Assembly (NCBI GenBank): GCA_034766995.1
Contig: CM068321.1
Span: 7,946,526-8,010,525, forward strand
Direction of reading: 5' to 3'
Length of the DNA stretch: 64,000 nt
Source: Acanthacorydalis orientalis
Taxonomy: Eukaryota > Arthropoda > Insecta > Megaloptera > Corydalidae
The position numbers were made by a program, and so were the translations under genes. This document shows, piece by piece, positions 11,708-23,335 of this stretch. The first letter of the stretch is position 1; the number at the start of each line of letters is the position of its first letter. A model generated the notes under the pieces. The model did not search any database. It was given only the letters and a program-made list of their open reading frames with translations, and was not told the DNA's origin.

Positions 11708-12274
11708 TTAGATTGGTAGAAAAATAATTGCCGTTTATGACCTTTAAATTCATATACGTTTTTCAATTTAAGTCGTTTTAAGTGGACCAGAACTGATGAA
11801 CGACTAACACCTAATTTTTATGCAAGCTCTCGAATCGTTGTGGGTGGTTCTGATTAAACTATCGCCTTCAGTTGGTCGTTATGAACTGAGAAAGGGCGTC
11901 CGCGATCTTCATCTTCAAGGCTCTCTTCATCAGCACGACATTTTTGGAACCATTCCATTGTACGTTCCTTAACAATACCGATATCAAAAGTTTCGTTTAG
12001 TTTACGAGCAGTTTTTGCTGCAGTTGCTACTGTACCACTCATTTTGAATTCAAACAAAAAATTACTCTTGTGTGCATTTTTCCATCTTTAATTCAATAGT
12101 CCAATTTGAAGCAAAATTAATAATAAAACCAAAGTCGATATTATAAAAATACATACTAAAAATTGCACTTTAAAATGATATCAACATGAATACGGTGAAA
12201 TGATACTTCCATTGAAAAAAAGTCAGGTTAAATGTCTGAAAATAAAAACCGCAATTATATTCCCACCATCTTAA
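11708..12274 (-). mobile_element. Deletion-derived mariner-like element (copy B)
   Basis: The left end is TTAGATTGGTAGAAAAATAA (11708) and the right-end complement begins TTAAGATGGTGGGAATATAA (to 12274), with TA outside each. Inside, on the minus strand, is an N-terminal transposase fragment. It shows MSGTVATAAKTARKLNETFD and GIVKERTMEWFQKCRADEE, then ESLEDEDRGRP, a linker and part of the second helix-turn-helix. The sequence then runs into the 3' terminal segment with no catalytic domain. An AT-rich frame at 12232-12477 overlaps the right end and has no recognisable product. Confidence 0.85.
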
Positions 12275-12876
12275 TATTAATACTTTTATGGAGTATATCT
12301 ATTATATATCGACTATATCTGAAACAAATTTCTTACGGGAATAATTGGTTATTCATAAACATTAAATTTTATTTTACCATCTTTGTTTTGCTTCTTTACA
12401 CTTCTAACGTGACCGATCTATGGAAAAAAAATTATATTTCTTATAGTTTTGGACAGACACTCGCTGTACAATATTAATAATGTCTATACTTAAAATAAAC
12501 AACGGAATACAATTTTGAAATTTAAATGAAATTATGGTAGCTGTAAATAATTCTAATCTTGAACTATTTGTAAATTTTGAACAATGTTTAAAAGGAAAAT
12601 CAATACAAAATATAACACATTCTCTTTTTTATATAAACCGCATATTTTAATCATAGCATGCAAAAATGTATACTTGAATTAAAAAAATATAGAGGAATTT
12701 TTTTATGTTATGTAAATTAATGAAAACACGATTTTTATTCTTCTGTATTTAAATATCTAACTGTAAAGCAGAATAGCACACAAAGCATAAACGCTTTCAA
12801 AATATATTCATATTGATTATTAAACCATAATTAATTTTATTCATTTAGATTTCTTTGTGAATGGAATTTTAAAATC

Positions 12877-12908
<32 letters not shown>

Positions 12909-13346
12909 GTTAACATTTTTGTTTATGTATAGCATATTTTATTCAGAATCATAGTTTGAGATAGAATACAGCATTAATTCTGAACGCAAGATGTGTTCTA
13001 CTCAGATGTACTTCTTTAATAATTTATTTCCTTAAATTAAATAATAATGAATCAGATTTCCAACAATAAACAACTTTTAGTTGACTCCAACTTTTTTAAA
13101 GTTGTATAACGGAATCAATATTACATTAATTTTCACATAATAAAGAAATTCAGTGGGAAATTATTGTCTATTTTAAAAATATCTTTTTAAGCAACTTGCT
13201 ACCAGTGTTTTGATATTTACAGTACTAAATCTTAATCTAATTGCTGTTACTTATCCGTATTTTAGCCTGAATATTAAATACAGAGGCCGTGTACAAATAT
13301 ATTTTATATACTTACTGTTATGTTATAAAATTATAATAAATTATTT
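12275..13346. other. No gene recognised; contains a short (TA)n at 12886-12908
   Basis: AT-rich spacer between two mariner-derived elements. Confidence 0.5.
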
Positions 13347-13845
13347 GCTGTACAAATTAATTAGGTGCCTTTTTTATAGAAAATCGACATTTATGGAAAA
13401 ATGAAATTTATTTCTATTCTCAAAATATCCCCCATTATTTTTTAAAATTTGCTACAAATGTCCTAATGAATCTCTTATCAAAAAAATGGCGGCTTGAAGT
13501 CGATGAAGTCGTAATGCGTTTTCGAACGTATTCCACTATTTTAGCAGTCTTTGCATGTTTTGTATATCACAATACTTTCCCCCAAAGATGAACAAATCAT
13601 TACCGTGGCTTCTGCAGCATTTTTTTCAACTGGAATGCGAAAAGTGTGCAATTCCTAATATGCTGCTTCGGTCATCATCGTGTTCAATATTGTTTTGTGA
13701 GGTTATGCTAATTGATTGGCTAAGATGTATAATGTTTTTAAATATTAAGGGTTGGATTGAAAATTCTAAAATAACAAGAAAATATTTTAATTGAAAACAG
13801 AGTAATGATTGATTCGATTTAAATGAATATATTTTTACTCCTAAT
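13347..13845 (-). mobile_element. Deletion-derived mariner family with GGTGCC ends (copy 1)
   Basis: The left terminus contains ACAAATTAATTAGGTGCC (13353-13370). The right side is conserved with the copy at 39704-40223 up to about 13845. The minus strand reads an N-terminal mariner helix-turn-helix (frameshifted; AHFSHSS-like, then KKCCRSHGNDLFIFGGKY) and then joins abruptly to the C-terminal tail with its GGYFE-like end. The DDD catalytic core is deleted at the same place as in the two other copies. Confidence 0.78.
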
Positions 13846-14046
13846 AACATAGTTTAATCACAGATAAGTTTAGAAAATCAGTTTGTTAATATAATGTGTT
13901 CTTTCTGCGTGTACTATTACATATGACATGCAAATATTTTTTTTTATTTTACAGGTTAACTTCATTGATGTATGGAAATTTACAAACATGATTTCTTGAA
14001 ATATTTGAATTATTTTTTTTAATAATGCAAAATGATAGAATAATAG

Positions 14047-14049
<3 letters not shown>

Positions 14050-14098
<49 letters not shown>
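14050..14098. repeat. (TA)n microsatellite
   Basis: About 24 uninterrupted TA units. Confidence 0.96.
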
Positions 14099-14099
<1 letters not shown>

Positions 14100-14234
14100 C
14101 AATTGAATTCATTTCGAACAACTTTGGATATGGCGACTAACTTTCTTATAACGATGTAATGAAAGATACAATGAATAAGAAATAAAAAGATACTTATTTC
14201 ATAATAACAGTGCATTTGTCAAATGAATTTCTTC

Positions 14235-14659
14235 AGGAACTTCATTTTTTTTATTTATATAATTAATTAAAAATATATTAATAGATAATTAATGTATGAT
14301 TAATTTATTTAATATAATTTATTTAAGTATTAATAATAATACTTTTTTTATTAATATTTATATATTTATAATTAATTTTATATACTAAATATTTATATAT
14401 ATATATATATAAAGTATATTTTGTATTAATTAAATCGAAATATTTTATTAATTATTAAATACATGATATATAAATTAATAATAGCTTTTAATTATTTAAG
14501 ATTCTATTTATATATAACAAAATAATTTATTTATTAATTTTTTTTTATATAGGGCTATATATTCTAGTAAAAATCTTATTAAATAGATGTATTTATTAAT
14601 TAATAAATATAACTTTACTTCTTGATAATTTGTATATATTATATATATAAATAACATAT

Positions 14660-14694
<35 letters not shown>

Positions 14695-14720
14695 TTATAT
14701 TATAAGAATATATATTATAT
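14235..14720. other. Extremely AT-rich stretch with (TA)n at 14661-14692
   Basis: Almost no G or C for several hundred bases and no coding signal. The palindromic TCTTATATTATAAGA lies just before the hAT MITE. Confidence 0.6.
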
Positions 14721-14728
14721 TCTTAGAC

Positions 14729-15125
14729 CACTGGTCTCAATCTCATGTGTGTACACGGGCCACCAAATTCAGTTTAAGAGAATCTGCAGGCTGCAGACAA
14801 AAAAGTCGTTCCGAAAATAATTAGCGGGCGAAAAAAGGTCTTTTGTTTTTATTCGAAAATAACTTAATTAAATTTTACATTTATTTTCTTTTTAATGAAT
14901 TTATAAAAATTAAAAAACATTAGCATAGAACGGTGACCATAAAACAGTGGTCCTTACAATATACTTCTATAATTTGCAACGTTTTGAAAATTTATTTTAT
15001 ATATTTTTTAAAATTTCATTTTATTAATTTAATAAAATCAACTTCGAGCTTTGGAACAGTGGTCGCATTCTGAAGTCTTACGGAGGGCCGCATGCGTCCC
15101 GAGCGCCGCTTGTTTGACACCACTG
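14729..15125. mobile_element. hAT-type MITE, 397 bp, perfect 8-bp target duplication
   Basis: TCTTAGAC occurs directly outside both ends (14721-14728 and 15126-15133), the 8-bp duplication diagnostic of hAT insertion. The termini are inverted: left CACTGGTCTCAATC, right complement CAGTGGTGTCAAAC. Sub-terminal GGGCC- and CGC-rich words resemble the ends of the hAT at 25384-27355. The interior is non-coding. A second copy in the opposite orientation lies at 41152-41540. Confidence 0.9.
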
Positions 15126-15133
15126 TCTTAGAC

Positions 15134-16301
15134 TATATTGATTAATTGTGTTTATAGACCGTAAAATTGAAATTGTACATTTTCTGTGACATAGCTTATC
15201 TAAGCAAGTATTAAAACAGTTTTTTTTACAGTAATTTTACATGATTCATTAAATGTGATATTAAATTTAATTAGTGCCAAAGTGTAGATGAGTTTCTATT
15301 GAAATTACTTAAGTATAAAAGGCAAGTAATAAGTAGTCTTGTAATTGTAAATAGATAAAATTGTTAAAAGTCCAATATATCAGTAGTTGAGTTTACTGGT
15401 TTCTCAATTGTAAGAACATTAAAAAAAATTTTGTGCAAAAGTTTCTCGGAAAAGGAAAAAATCAGAGTACTTTTATCAAATCACAATGTTTTAAATATGT
15501 CTTTGTCTTGAAGAGTTGTAGATCTTTTTATTTCATTTATATGCTTTTTCTAATCAAGGTTAGGTGCCTGACTAATCCAAATCGTTTCGCATATGTATTT
15601 CAACTCTCTCTGACAGAATTAGTATTCAAAATCATTTGTATATAGAGTTCGGCACTGACATTTCTCGTTTGAATTACCCTTAATTCGAACGAATGATCCG
15701 AATATGAGTCTATGGACGGGGTGTATTTTTACTTTGTATTTGTGTTTGGACGCTAATCATTTTAGTTGTTAACGCGCCCTTAAACCTCAAATAGCCAATC
15801 AACTATCTGGTCAAAAGTCCCGTTTCAAGCAAACAGAAAGATTAAACTGAATTTAATCAATATTTGAATAATAGAAGTATGCAAGATAAGTGAAGATTTT
15901 AATGCTGACCAATCTGAGATTTTCATTAAATTTATACCTGAAAAGACTTTAAAATCCAAGTAAATAACTGACTTATTATTTAAATTTACGTCTGATAAAA
16001 CATTAAAGCATAAATGAGAGGTATTTTCATATTAAAAAAGTCGTTTAAAGCACATTGCATGTAATTTCCAAATTTTGAAGATGCACTAACAGAACGACTT
16101 AATTTTTTGATGAGTACTAAATTATTTTTTGAAATAATAGATTCTATGGCCGGTTTTAGACCTTGAGCCGTCTGTTGTTTATAGTACTATCATCTAGCTA
16201 ACAGAAAGGATTTCACAAGGATTGAAACTAATCGTAGCTGAACACGAGTGCAACAACAAAAATTAACAAAATTCAATTGAAGAAGATAATTAAAAAAGTA
16301 T
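15134..16301. other. No gene recognised
   Basis: AT-rich with slightly more complex sequence at 15640-15850. I see no domain similarity or terminal repeats there. Confidence 0.45.
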
Positions 16302-16325
16302 ATATATATATATATATATATATTA

Positions 16326-17606
16326 TTGGGTGTTGGAATTAATTCGTAGCGTTTAATTCCAGGCGTAGGTAGTACATACTTCCATTGTTCCCTTTAGCCA
16401 AATATTCTCCGTAAAACAGCTGTCCTTAGGCGTTAGTTTCAGTATATGTCATTTGGTTGAAGCGTAAATAACAACACTTTGTACTTTATTGAATATGTCG
16501 AATTTCGTGCCGTATAAATTGTTTTTGCGGGGAGTTTTACTTCATTACTTTAACATGACAAAAAGTGCTGCCGAAAGTCATCCGTATTTTAGTGAAAGTT
16601 TATGGTGACCATGCTCTAGGTGAGCAAACGTGTCGGAAGTTGTTTGCACGTTTTAAAAAGTGGTGATTTCGACTTTGAAGACAAGGAACGACCTGGGCAA
16701 CCGAAAAAGTTCGACGATGAAGAATTGGAGGCATTGCTTAATGAAGACCCATGTCAAACACTTCAAGAATTTTCTGAATCGTTGGGAGTTGACTTGTCAA
16801 CGGTAGGAAAACCCCTTAAAGCCATGAAATGATCCAAAAACAAGGAAATTGGGTCCCATACGAATTGAAACCGAGGAACGTTGAAAGGTATTTTTTTACC
16901 TGTGAACTGCTACTTGAACAGGAGAAAAGGAACAGATTTTTCTATCGAATATTCACGGGCGATGAAAAGTGGATCAATTACAATCCCAAGCGCAGAAAGT
17001 CATGGGTTAGCCCGGCGAACCATCAACACCAGCGGCGAAGCCAAATATCCATGGATCCAAGCTCATACTCTGTATTTGGTGGAATCATAAGGGTGTGATC
17101 TACTATGAGCTGCTTAAAAGGAATGAAACCATCACTGGGGATCGGTACCGACTACAATTGATACGCTTGAGCCGTGCATGAAGGAAAAACAGCCGGAATA
17201 CTTTGAAAGACACGACAAAATGATTTTGCAGCACGACAATGCTCGTCCGCACGTCGCAAAACCGGTCAAAACATACTTGGAAACGCTCAAATTGGAAGTC
17301 CTACCCCACCCGCCGTATTCTCCAGAAATTTCTCCTTCTGATTACCACTTGTTTCGATCGATGAGTCATGGCCTGTCTGGGCAGAAACTCACTTCTTATG
17401 AAGATTGCAAAAAATGAGTTGATTCGTGGATTGCATCTAAAGACGAGGAGTTCTTCCGATGTGGTATTCGTCTTCTGCCCGAAAGATGAGAAAAAGTAGT
17501 GACTAACGATGGACAATACTTTGAATGATATGTTTTTTTTAATTTAATTTAAAATAAACGATCATTTTTCATGAAGAAAATGCTACGAATTAATTCCAAC
17601 ACCCAA
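16326..17606 (+). mobile_element. Full-length mariner element, 1281 bp, inactive
   Basis: The ends are perfect inverted repeats of at least 25 bp beginning TTGGGTGTTGGAATTAATTC, with the TA target duplication at 16324-16325 and 17607-17608. A (TA)n tract (16302-16322) lies next to the left end. The single gene inside is a broken transposase. The intact ends and recognisable protein along the whole length make this one of the better preserved elements of the window. Confidence 0.95.
16495..17528 (+). pseudogene. Mariner DD34D transposase, several breaks
   Basis: It starts at ATG 16495 (MSNFVPYKLFLRGVLLHYFN, with KSAAESH in the first helix-turn-helix). The frame shifts near 16600. The linker DFDFEDKERPGQP and second helix-turn-helix (TLQEFSESLGVDLSTVGKPL) are clear. 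A stop follows near 16830, then ELKPRNVERYFFTCELLLEQ. The catalytic core shows TGDEKWI (about 16960), QHDNARPH (about 17240) and SPSDYHLF (about 17336). The last two Asp are 34 residues apart. The frame is lost between about 17000 and 17170. Near the C-terminus two conserved Trp codons are TGA, before VDSWIASKDEEFF and after GIRLLPER. The natural stop TGA is at 17526-17528. Catalytic residues are retained, but the reading frame is not. Confidence 0.93.
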
Positions 17607-17682
17607 TAATATAGTAAATACGGATATCTAATTGTTTTGCTCCCTTTAGTTAATTTATAATTTACATAAGTATTTCTGTGTT

Positions 17683-17713
17683 TATATATATATATATATA
17701 TATGATGTATATG

Positions 17714-17764
<51 letters not shown>

Positions 17765-17785
17765 ATATATATATATATATAATAT

Positions 17786-17861
<76 letters not shown>

Positions 17862-17875
17862 TATATATAATATAT

Positions 17876-17968
<93 letters not shown>
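17683..17968. repeat. Long compound (TA)n with TAATAT/ATTATA interruptions
   Basis: Nearly 290 bases of TA repeats with regularly spaced extra A or T. The frame it leaves open on the minus strand (Tyr/Ile only) is an artefact. Confidence 0.95.
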
Positions 17969-17970
<2 letters not shown>

Positions 17971-18029
17971 AATATGTTCAAAGCTTTTAAATCAACGTAT
18001 TACAAAACAATCAATTTGTACATAGAACC

Positions 18030-18420
18030 GTTGTACAAATATTATTTATGTGATTTGTGTACTTTGTGTTGTATTGTGAATTGTATAAATTTGTAGCCAG
18101 TCGATATTGAATATCGTGCAATCGACGTGAAAAGTTGTTCTCTCGTTCAGTATTAAAGTGGGCCAATTTCAGTATTAAGGTATTAGCGGAAACGAAAGGA
18201 ACTTTTTGTGAAGATTTCGAGATAGAGCTCGCGCTCTCGACTTTTATTCAGACTTTTATTCAGACCACATCAGACGTAGTCGATCGAATGCACGTTTCTG
18301 TCATTCAAATATCTAAACAACATAAACACATCACATTTCTCTATTTGTGGTATGTTTCTGTCAACATCATTGAATATTTATATTTCGGTATTGAAATGTC
18401 ATTCATTTAATATTATCATA
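18030..18420. promoter_or_regulatory. CpG-containing island, possible regulatory element
   Basis: Base composition is less AT-rich, with several CG dinucleotides (GAGCTCGCGCTCTCGAC near 18225) and a short duplication of TTTTATTCAGAC. No protein domain is seen. A regulatory role is only a guess from composition. Confidence 0.25.
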
Positions 18421-18750
18421 TCGTTACATACATAGGTATTTTATCCGTAGGTGTTTTGTATAGATTGGGAATGATTTTCGAATATTTATATTTCGATGGA
18501 TCATGTTATAGGGGAGACCGTATATGTTTTTTATCATACGTTGAAGGTTTTAAGTTTTATATTTTTTTTTTCAAGTATTATTTCGGAGAGGAATTATATT
18601 GTTAAAGTATGCATCTGGTGACTATTTAATAAAATTGGAAAAATCTTACTATACGTTTAGGCATATATATTGAAATACTTTAATTTTATTTACTTAGAAA
18701 TGTAATTTGATAAATTTTGAATTAAAATAAAAACTCTATAACAAAGAATA

Positions 18751-18754
<4 letters not shown>

Positions 18755-18784
<30 letters not shown>
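18755..18784. repeat. (TA)n microsatellite flush with a mariner end
   Basis: TA repeats run directly into the terminus at 18785. Confidence 0.93.
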
Positions 18785-18789
<5 letters not shown>

Positions 18790-19084
18790 TGTAAAAATTA
18801 ATTCGGTGCATTTAAATTGAATCAATTATAAATCAGTTTTAAATTATTTTCTAGTCATCTTAGGATTTTGAAGTAGCAACTTTAACATTTAAAAACATTG
18901 TGTATCGTGGAACAGCAGTTGGCTTAACTTCACAGATTATTATTAGGTTGGTAGAAAAATAATTGCGGGTTGACATTCCTAGCTGATTTAAATGGTCCAA
19001 AACTATTGAATGACTAACGCCTAACTTTTGTGCAAGATCTTGAATTGTTGTACGTGGTTTTGATCCAACTAACTCCTTCATTTA

Positions 19085-19328
19085 ATCGTTATGAACTGAA
19101 GAAGGACGCCCGCGACCTTCAACTTGAAGGCTCTTGTCCCCAGCACGAAATTTTTAGACCCACCATTACACTGTACGTTCCTTAACAGTACTCACACCAA
19201 AAGCATCGATTAGTTGAATGTCGGTCGTTATGAACTGAAGAAAGACATCTTCGACCTTCATCTTCAAAGTTCTTGTAATGAGCGCAAAATTTTTGGAATC
19301 ACCGTTGTACTGTACTTTCCTTAACCTT
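19085..19328. repeat. Partial duplication of the transposase linker region
   Basis: 19085-19198 and 19222-19328 are diverged direct copies. Both start TCGTTATGAACTGAAGAA and end in a GTAC..TTCCTTAAC word. Confidence 0.8.
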
Positions 19329-19330
19329 TT

Positions 19331-19712
19331 AGTTAATTTTTTTTTGTGACTATACGGCACTGTAGAGACTTTCGTTTGTCATCTTTTTGAACGAAACGCC
19401 ATTATGGTGGCTTCTCACTGGGTCCTCTTTTTGACGATACACCATTATAGTGGCTCATTTATTGTGCTGTGTTGTATGTGCAAGAAATGATGAGGCAAAG
19501 ATTGCGTTATGAATGTCAGGAATGTGATGTGGGACTGTGAGTGCTTGCTTCTTTCATAAGATATATCATACAAAATTATACTGTTAATTATTAAAATATT
19601 TGTGTTCATATTATGGCGTTATGGTATTTTAATTTTTTTCTATAAAAATAGATAAAAATCTTAAAAATTATTGTGCTGTAACTTTATTCTAACGTTATTG
19701 TATAGTAGAAAA
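19331..19712. other. Unidentified insertion inside the nested mariner
   Basis: About 380 bases separate transposase codons that should be adjacent (FGVG and TVKE of the linker). They show no similarity I recognise. They contain a diverged direct repeat (CGCCATTATGGTGGCT / CACCATTATAGTGGCT, about 19397-19412 and 19440-19455). I see no clear terminal repeats or target duplication, so it may be an insertion or a rearrangement. Confidence 0.5.
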
Positions 19713-20347
19713 CATCCATACCAAATGAACCTTTAGTTTACTGGCAGTTTCTGGTGCTTTACCACCCGTTTTGAATTCATACAAAAAATTGCTCTTATTT
19801 GCTTCTTTTCAATCATTAATTCAAGAGCCCAGTTTGAAGCAAAATTCATGATAAAACCAACTCGATTTTACCAAAGTACAGATCGGAAAATGCATTTTAA
19901 AATTATATTAACATAGTACGATGAAATGACACTATCATTGGAAAAATAAGGTTAGAATATAGAAAAAAAATTTTCTTTTTCTACCAAACTCATAGCAGTG
20001 AACATTATGGTATTCTAAGAGCGGCATATTAGACATTGAATACTTTTCGCATTCCAATTGAAGAAAATGCTGCCTAAATCATGGAAATGATGTTTTCAGC
20101 TTTGGGAGAAGATGTTATGACACATAAAACATGCAAAAAAAATGCTAAAACAATGGAAGAGGTCCCAAAATGTATTATAACTTCATAGATTCAAAACACC
20201 CATCTTTTTGCAGCAAGGGATTTCTGATTTACCCGAGAGATGAAGCAAAATTATGTGACATATAGGGGGTTATTTTAAGAATTGAAATGTATTCAATTTT
20301 GCCGTAAATTTTTTTTTCTATAAAAGAGGCACCGAATTAATTTTCAT

Positions 20348-20353
<6 letters not shown>

Positions 20354-20383
<30 letters not shown>
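20354..20383. repeat. (TA)n microsatellite flush with a mariner end
   Basis: TA units start at the 3' terminus of the outer element. Confidence 0.93.
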
Positions 20384-20388
<5 letters not shown>

Positions 20389-22311
20389 GTAATTATGTAA
20401 ATAAGAGAGATAGAGTTGTATGTGTATAGTTATGTAGTATGAAATTTATTTAAATCGTTAAGCGTTTACTCAACACACGCGACTTTTTCTCGGAAATGTT
20501 AATTTCGACCGTCGTGTCGGCTCTTCTACAATGTAATATACTTCACTTGCTATACTCCGTATCTACATTTCACTTTAAAGCCTGGTATGTATGTATGTAC
20601 TTACGTACGTATATATCAGCAATAATAAAGTTATGAACAAGTTTCGAATTTCGTATAAACTTTTAGTACTTGAACGGTGTTTATAATTCAGATTATTTTA
20701 ATTTTCGAAATATTCTCTGTACTTTTTTATTCTGCAAGAAAGTTCGCGTTCTATCGTGATTATTAATAGATTAAATGAGCACGTCAAATTATAAGGACAC
20801 GTATGTTGGTAATGAAAACCATTACTAAGGATGTAGAGAGATCAAAGTGATGAGAACAAGTTAATAAAATTTAATCGAGATCAAACTTAAAGAACGTATA
20901 TGATGTTGATAAAATATTTATTAGTGTAATATGACAGCGCGGAAGTCAAATTCCGTATAAGAATATTGTGGTAAGTTCAAAGGCGCTGTGCGTTTAACCA
21001 AATGACATTGTTAATATTATTTCCGTGAAATGAGATATGAATAAAATACCGCGAATGTTTTTTAAAAAAATGTTAAGCATTTTAAATTGATTTTTAAATG
21101 TATACATTTGTGTAGATATCTTTAATGATGTTTTTCAGATATGAGAATATAAAAAGGAGCTAATTCTTCTTCTTGAAAAATATATGTAATTAGTTGATTG
21201 AACTGTGACGTAAGTAATTACTTATTTCAAACGCATATGTCACGTTTAGAACGATGTGAACTGTTTTATGTTTGTGATTTTGAATCATTATAGTTATTTT
21301 AATATCTTTCGAGTGAGTAAAAAAATCAACGCGTATATTTTTCGAAAATAATTAAATTATTGTTGTAAAATATTTAACAAATTACAAATTTTCTCTGATC
21401 GATTTTATCAATTGATTCAATTTTGTATAGTTAATAGTCAGCTGTTGTCAGCTATCATACTGCTCCGAAAGATACAATCCTTTCTCTCGTACTACCTCAC
21501 TGTATATACCGAACAATAGTCAGTTTAATCCATACCTAGCCGATGAGGAATATCATGACGTTCCTATCATATTTGTGAGCTATTTAAACTTGGACTTAAC
21601 GGTTAATGAGAACTTTCAATTTCTAAATTTCATGAGATATATGTTTGGACTACTCGCATCATCCAAAGAATCAACCACTCTATGCGGATCCTGTATGTAT
21701 ATATATATATATATATATATATAATCTTTGTGAGAGATTTGGAACGACTCAGATGCACTCGCCACATTTCATACTTCTCCTATCATCGTCCATTACTCAT
21801 ATTTCAAGACTTCATTCCACCTATCAACAAAATAAATATATAATTTACAATACTCATGGCTTTCATTTACCATGCAGCCCCAGATGTAGTTCTAAGTTTA
21901 AAAGTTCGCATTACAGCACAGCTATGCTCCGGTGACTGCTTCTTAGTTCCTGATAAATTGTAGTTAAATTTGATGCAAAATTGTCCGTTTTAATATAACT
22001 TCAAGACTAAATTCTGTATTTAATATGAAAAGAGTTAGTGAGAGATTAAAAGAATATATTTAGCTTCATAATATAGGTAAGTAATATAGGTCTTCATAAT
22101 GTAGGTATAATATAGCTATCATAGGTAATAAATCATCATAATATGTATCTTATATGATTATAGGTAAAATTTGGATGTAGTCTTAAACATTGTATACTTT
22201 TTGTTATTTTATATATGTTATAATACATATTTGTTGTAATTTTTTTTAGGTTAATATCGAAGAAATGTAAAGGTTTCATTTCGTTTTTATTACTCTTCTA
22301 AATTATATTAG

Positions 22312-22314
<3 letters not shown>
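20384..22314. other. No gene recognised; short (TA)n at 21694-21722
   Basis: Mixed composition with some CpG at 20460-20640 (CTCAACACACGCGAC, CGACCGTCGTGTCGG). No domain, terminal repeat or transposase similarity seen. Confidence 0.45.

Positions 22315-22361
<47 letters not shown>
22315..22361. repeat. (TA)n followed by (GT)n
   Basis: TA units to about 22346, then GT units. Confidence 0.95.
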
Positions 22362-22375
22362 AAGTCCTAATTTCA

Positions 22376-22915
22376 TGAGACGCCAATTCGTAGCGTGCGC
22401 GTTTCAACCAACCGACCGTACGGTAATCAAAGTGGATGCTACTATAAAACACCGTATGTAAAGCTAGCGCATACATAACTCTAAGTATAAATTCGTGTAC
22501 AATTGTAAACATTAACTTTCATTAAAATATAATCCACTATTCTCCGACGTTACTTTGTATTTATGTACACCGCGTGCCCTCGGCCACGGTTACTCCAGTG
22601 TGAGACGAAGATCGTTACGTTTCTCGTTCATATCGTATATGTATGTACGAATGCATGCATACGTTACCTTCCTTATTTCCTCCGACCAACCCCGTTCCGT
22701 CCACCTTATCCACACCACCTTGTCGTATGTACACGTATGACGCCATTAACATTGTTCATGTGCATGAAGCGAGCAAATAAGTCACGCTAGCAGTGTTTTA
22801 GGGCAATTACATATTTTTGTTTACTCAAGACAGCATTTCGTTCGTTACTTCGCCTGCCTGCGGGGGCGACGACGCCGCGGATGCAAGGTGAAACGTATGC
22901 ATACGTAAACAATGT
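22376..22915. promoter_or_regulatory. CpG-rich island, candidate regulatory or promoter element
   Basis: Clearly less AT-rich than its surroundings, with frequent CG dinucleotides. Examples are CCGACCGTACGG near 22411 and GGGGGCGACGACGCCGCGGA near 22862. Overlapping short frames on both strands carry no recognisable domain. Such islands in otherwise AT-rich insect DNA often mark conserved regulatory or 5' exon sequence. That is an inference here. Confidence 0.35.
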
Positions 22916-23335
22916 AAATTAACGTTCAAGGCTACAACGAAACATTATTCAAATTTTTTTGCTATTACCGAAATAACATTCAACATTTGTACGTAAAATA
23001 ATGCACAAAAATATATGAATAATAACTATTTCCTGCGAATCAGTCTTCTTTTCGTTTTTAATTTCCGGAAACGACGCAGCCTTTGGCGGTTTTATTTGTA
23101 TTCAGATTTATTTACATATTTGTTTTGATAAATGTATACTGCGGTTTTTATGTATCAAAATGTTAAATATTAAAAAAAAACTTCTTTATGAAGTGTTAAT
23201 AATCATACTGTTCTGTCACGTTATTTTAATGATTGATCAAATTTCACATGAATTTTTGCTTATCTATAAATTATTTGATAAATTCATTTCTCTAAGACGA
23301 ATGATACTTCCGACCAGGTCAATAATCTGATTTTA

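Larger units (their letters stand above)
18943..19992 (-). mobile_element. Nested mariner-like element (copy D), itself interrupted
   Basis: The left end is TTAGGTTGGTAGAAAAATAA, the right-end complement TGAGTTTGGTAGAAAAAGAA, with TA outside both (18941-18942, 19993-19994). On the minus strand only the N-terminal transposase region is present. One segment (19713-19992) gives GGKAPETASKLKVH. After an insertion, 18950-19330 gives the TVKE linker, DEG-rich stretch and second helix-turn-helix ending VLDHLNQLGMS, which runs straight into the terminus. No catalytic domain. The deletion point differs slightly from copies A, B and F. Confidence 0.82.
18785..20353 (+). mobile_element. Deletion-derived mariner (GGTGCC family, copy 3), split by a nested mariner
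   Basis: The 5' terminus holds AAATTAATTCGGTGC (about 18796), and the complement of the 3' terminus (20353) holds the same word followed by C. The left half (18785-18942) matches the 5' part of the copy at 39704-40223, sharing GGATTTTGAA and TTAACATTTAAAA words. The right half (19995-20353) continues with the N-terminal helix-turn-helix (RHIRHxxFF, KKMLPKS) and then, past the family's internal deletion, the C-terminal tail (FLQQGISDLPERWSK-like). The 1.05-kb mariner at 18943-19992 sits between the halves. (TA)n tracts flank both outer ends. Confidence 0.85.

Noticed and set aside
12232..12477. 81-codon hydrophobic frame
   Set aside because: Its start overlaps the right end of a mariner element, the rest is AT-rich DNA that naturally gives Ile/Leu/Tyr codons, and no family is recognised.
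13940..13960. Pyrimidine tract followed by TTTTACAG|GTTAAC as a second recursive splice site
   Set aside because: The acceptor half is good, but GTTAAC is a poor donor, so it does not meet the ratchet-point pattern.
17682..17981. 99-codon minus-strand frame
   Set aside because: It encodes only Tyr and Ile from (TA)n and is an artefact of the microsatellite.
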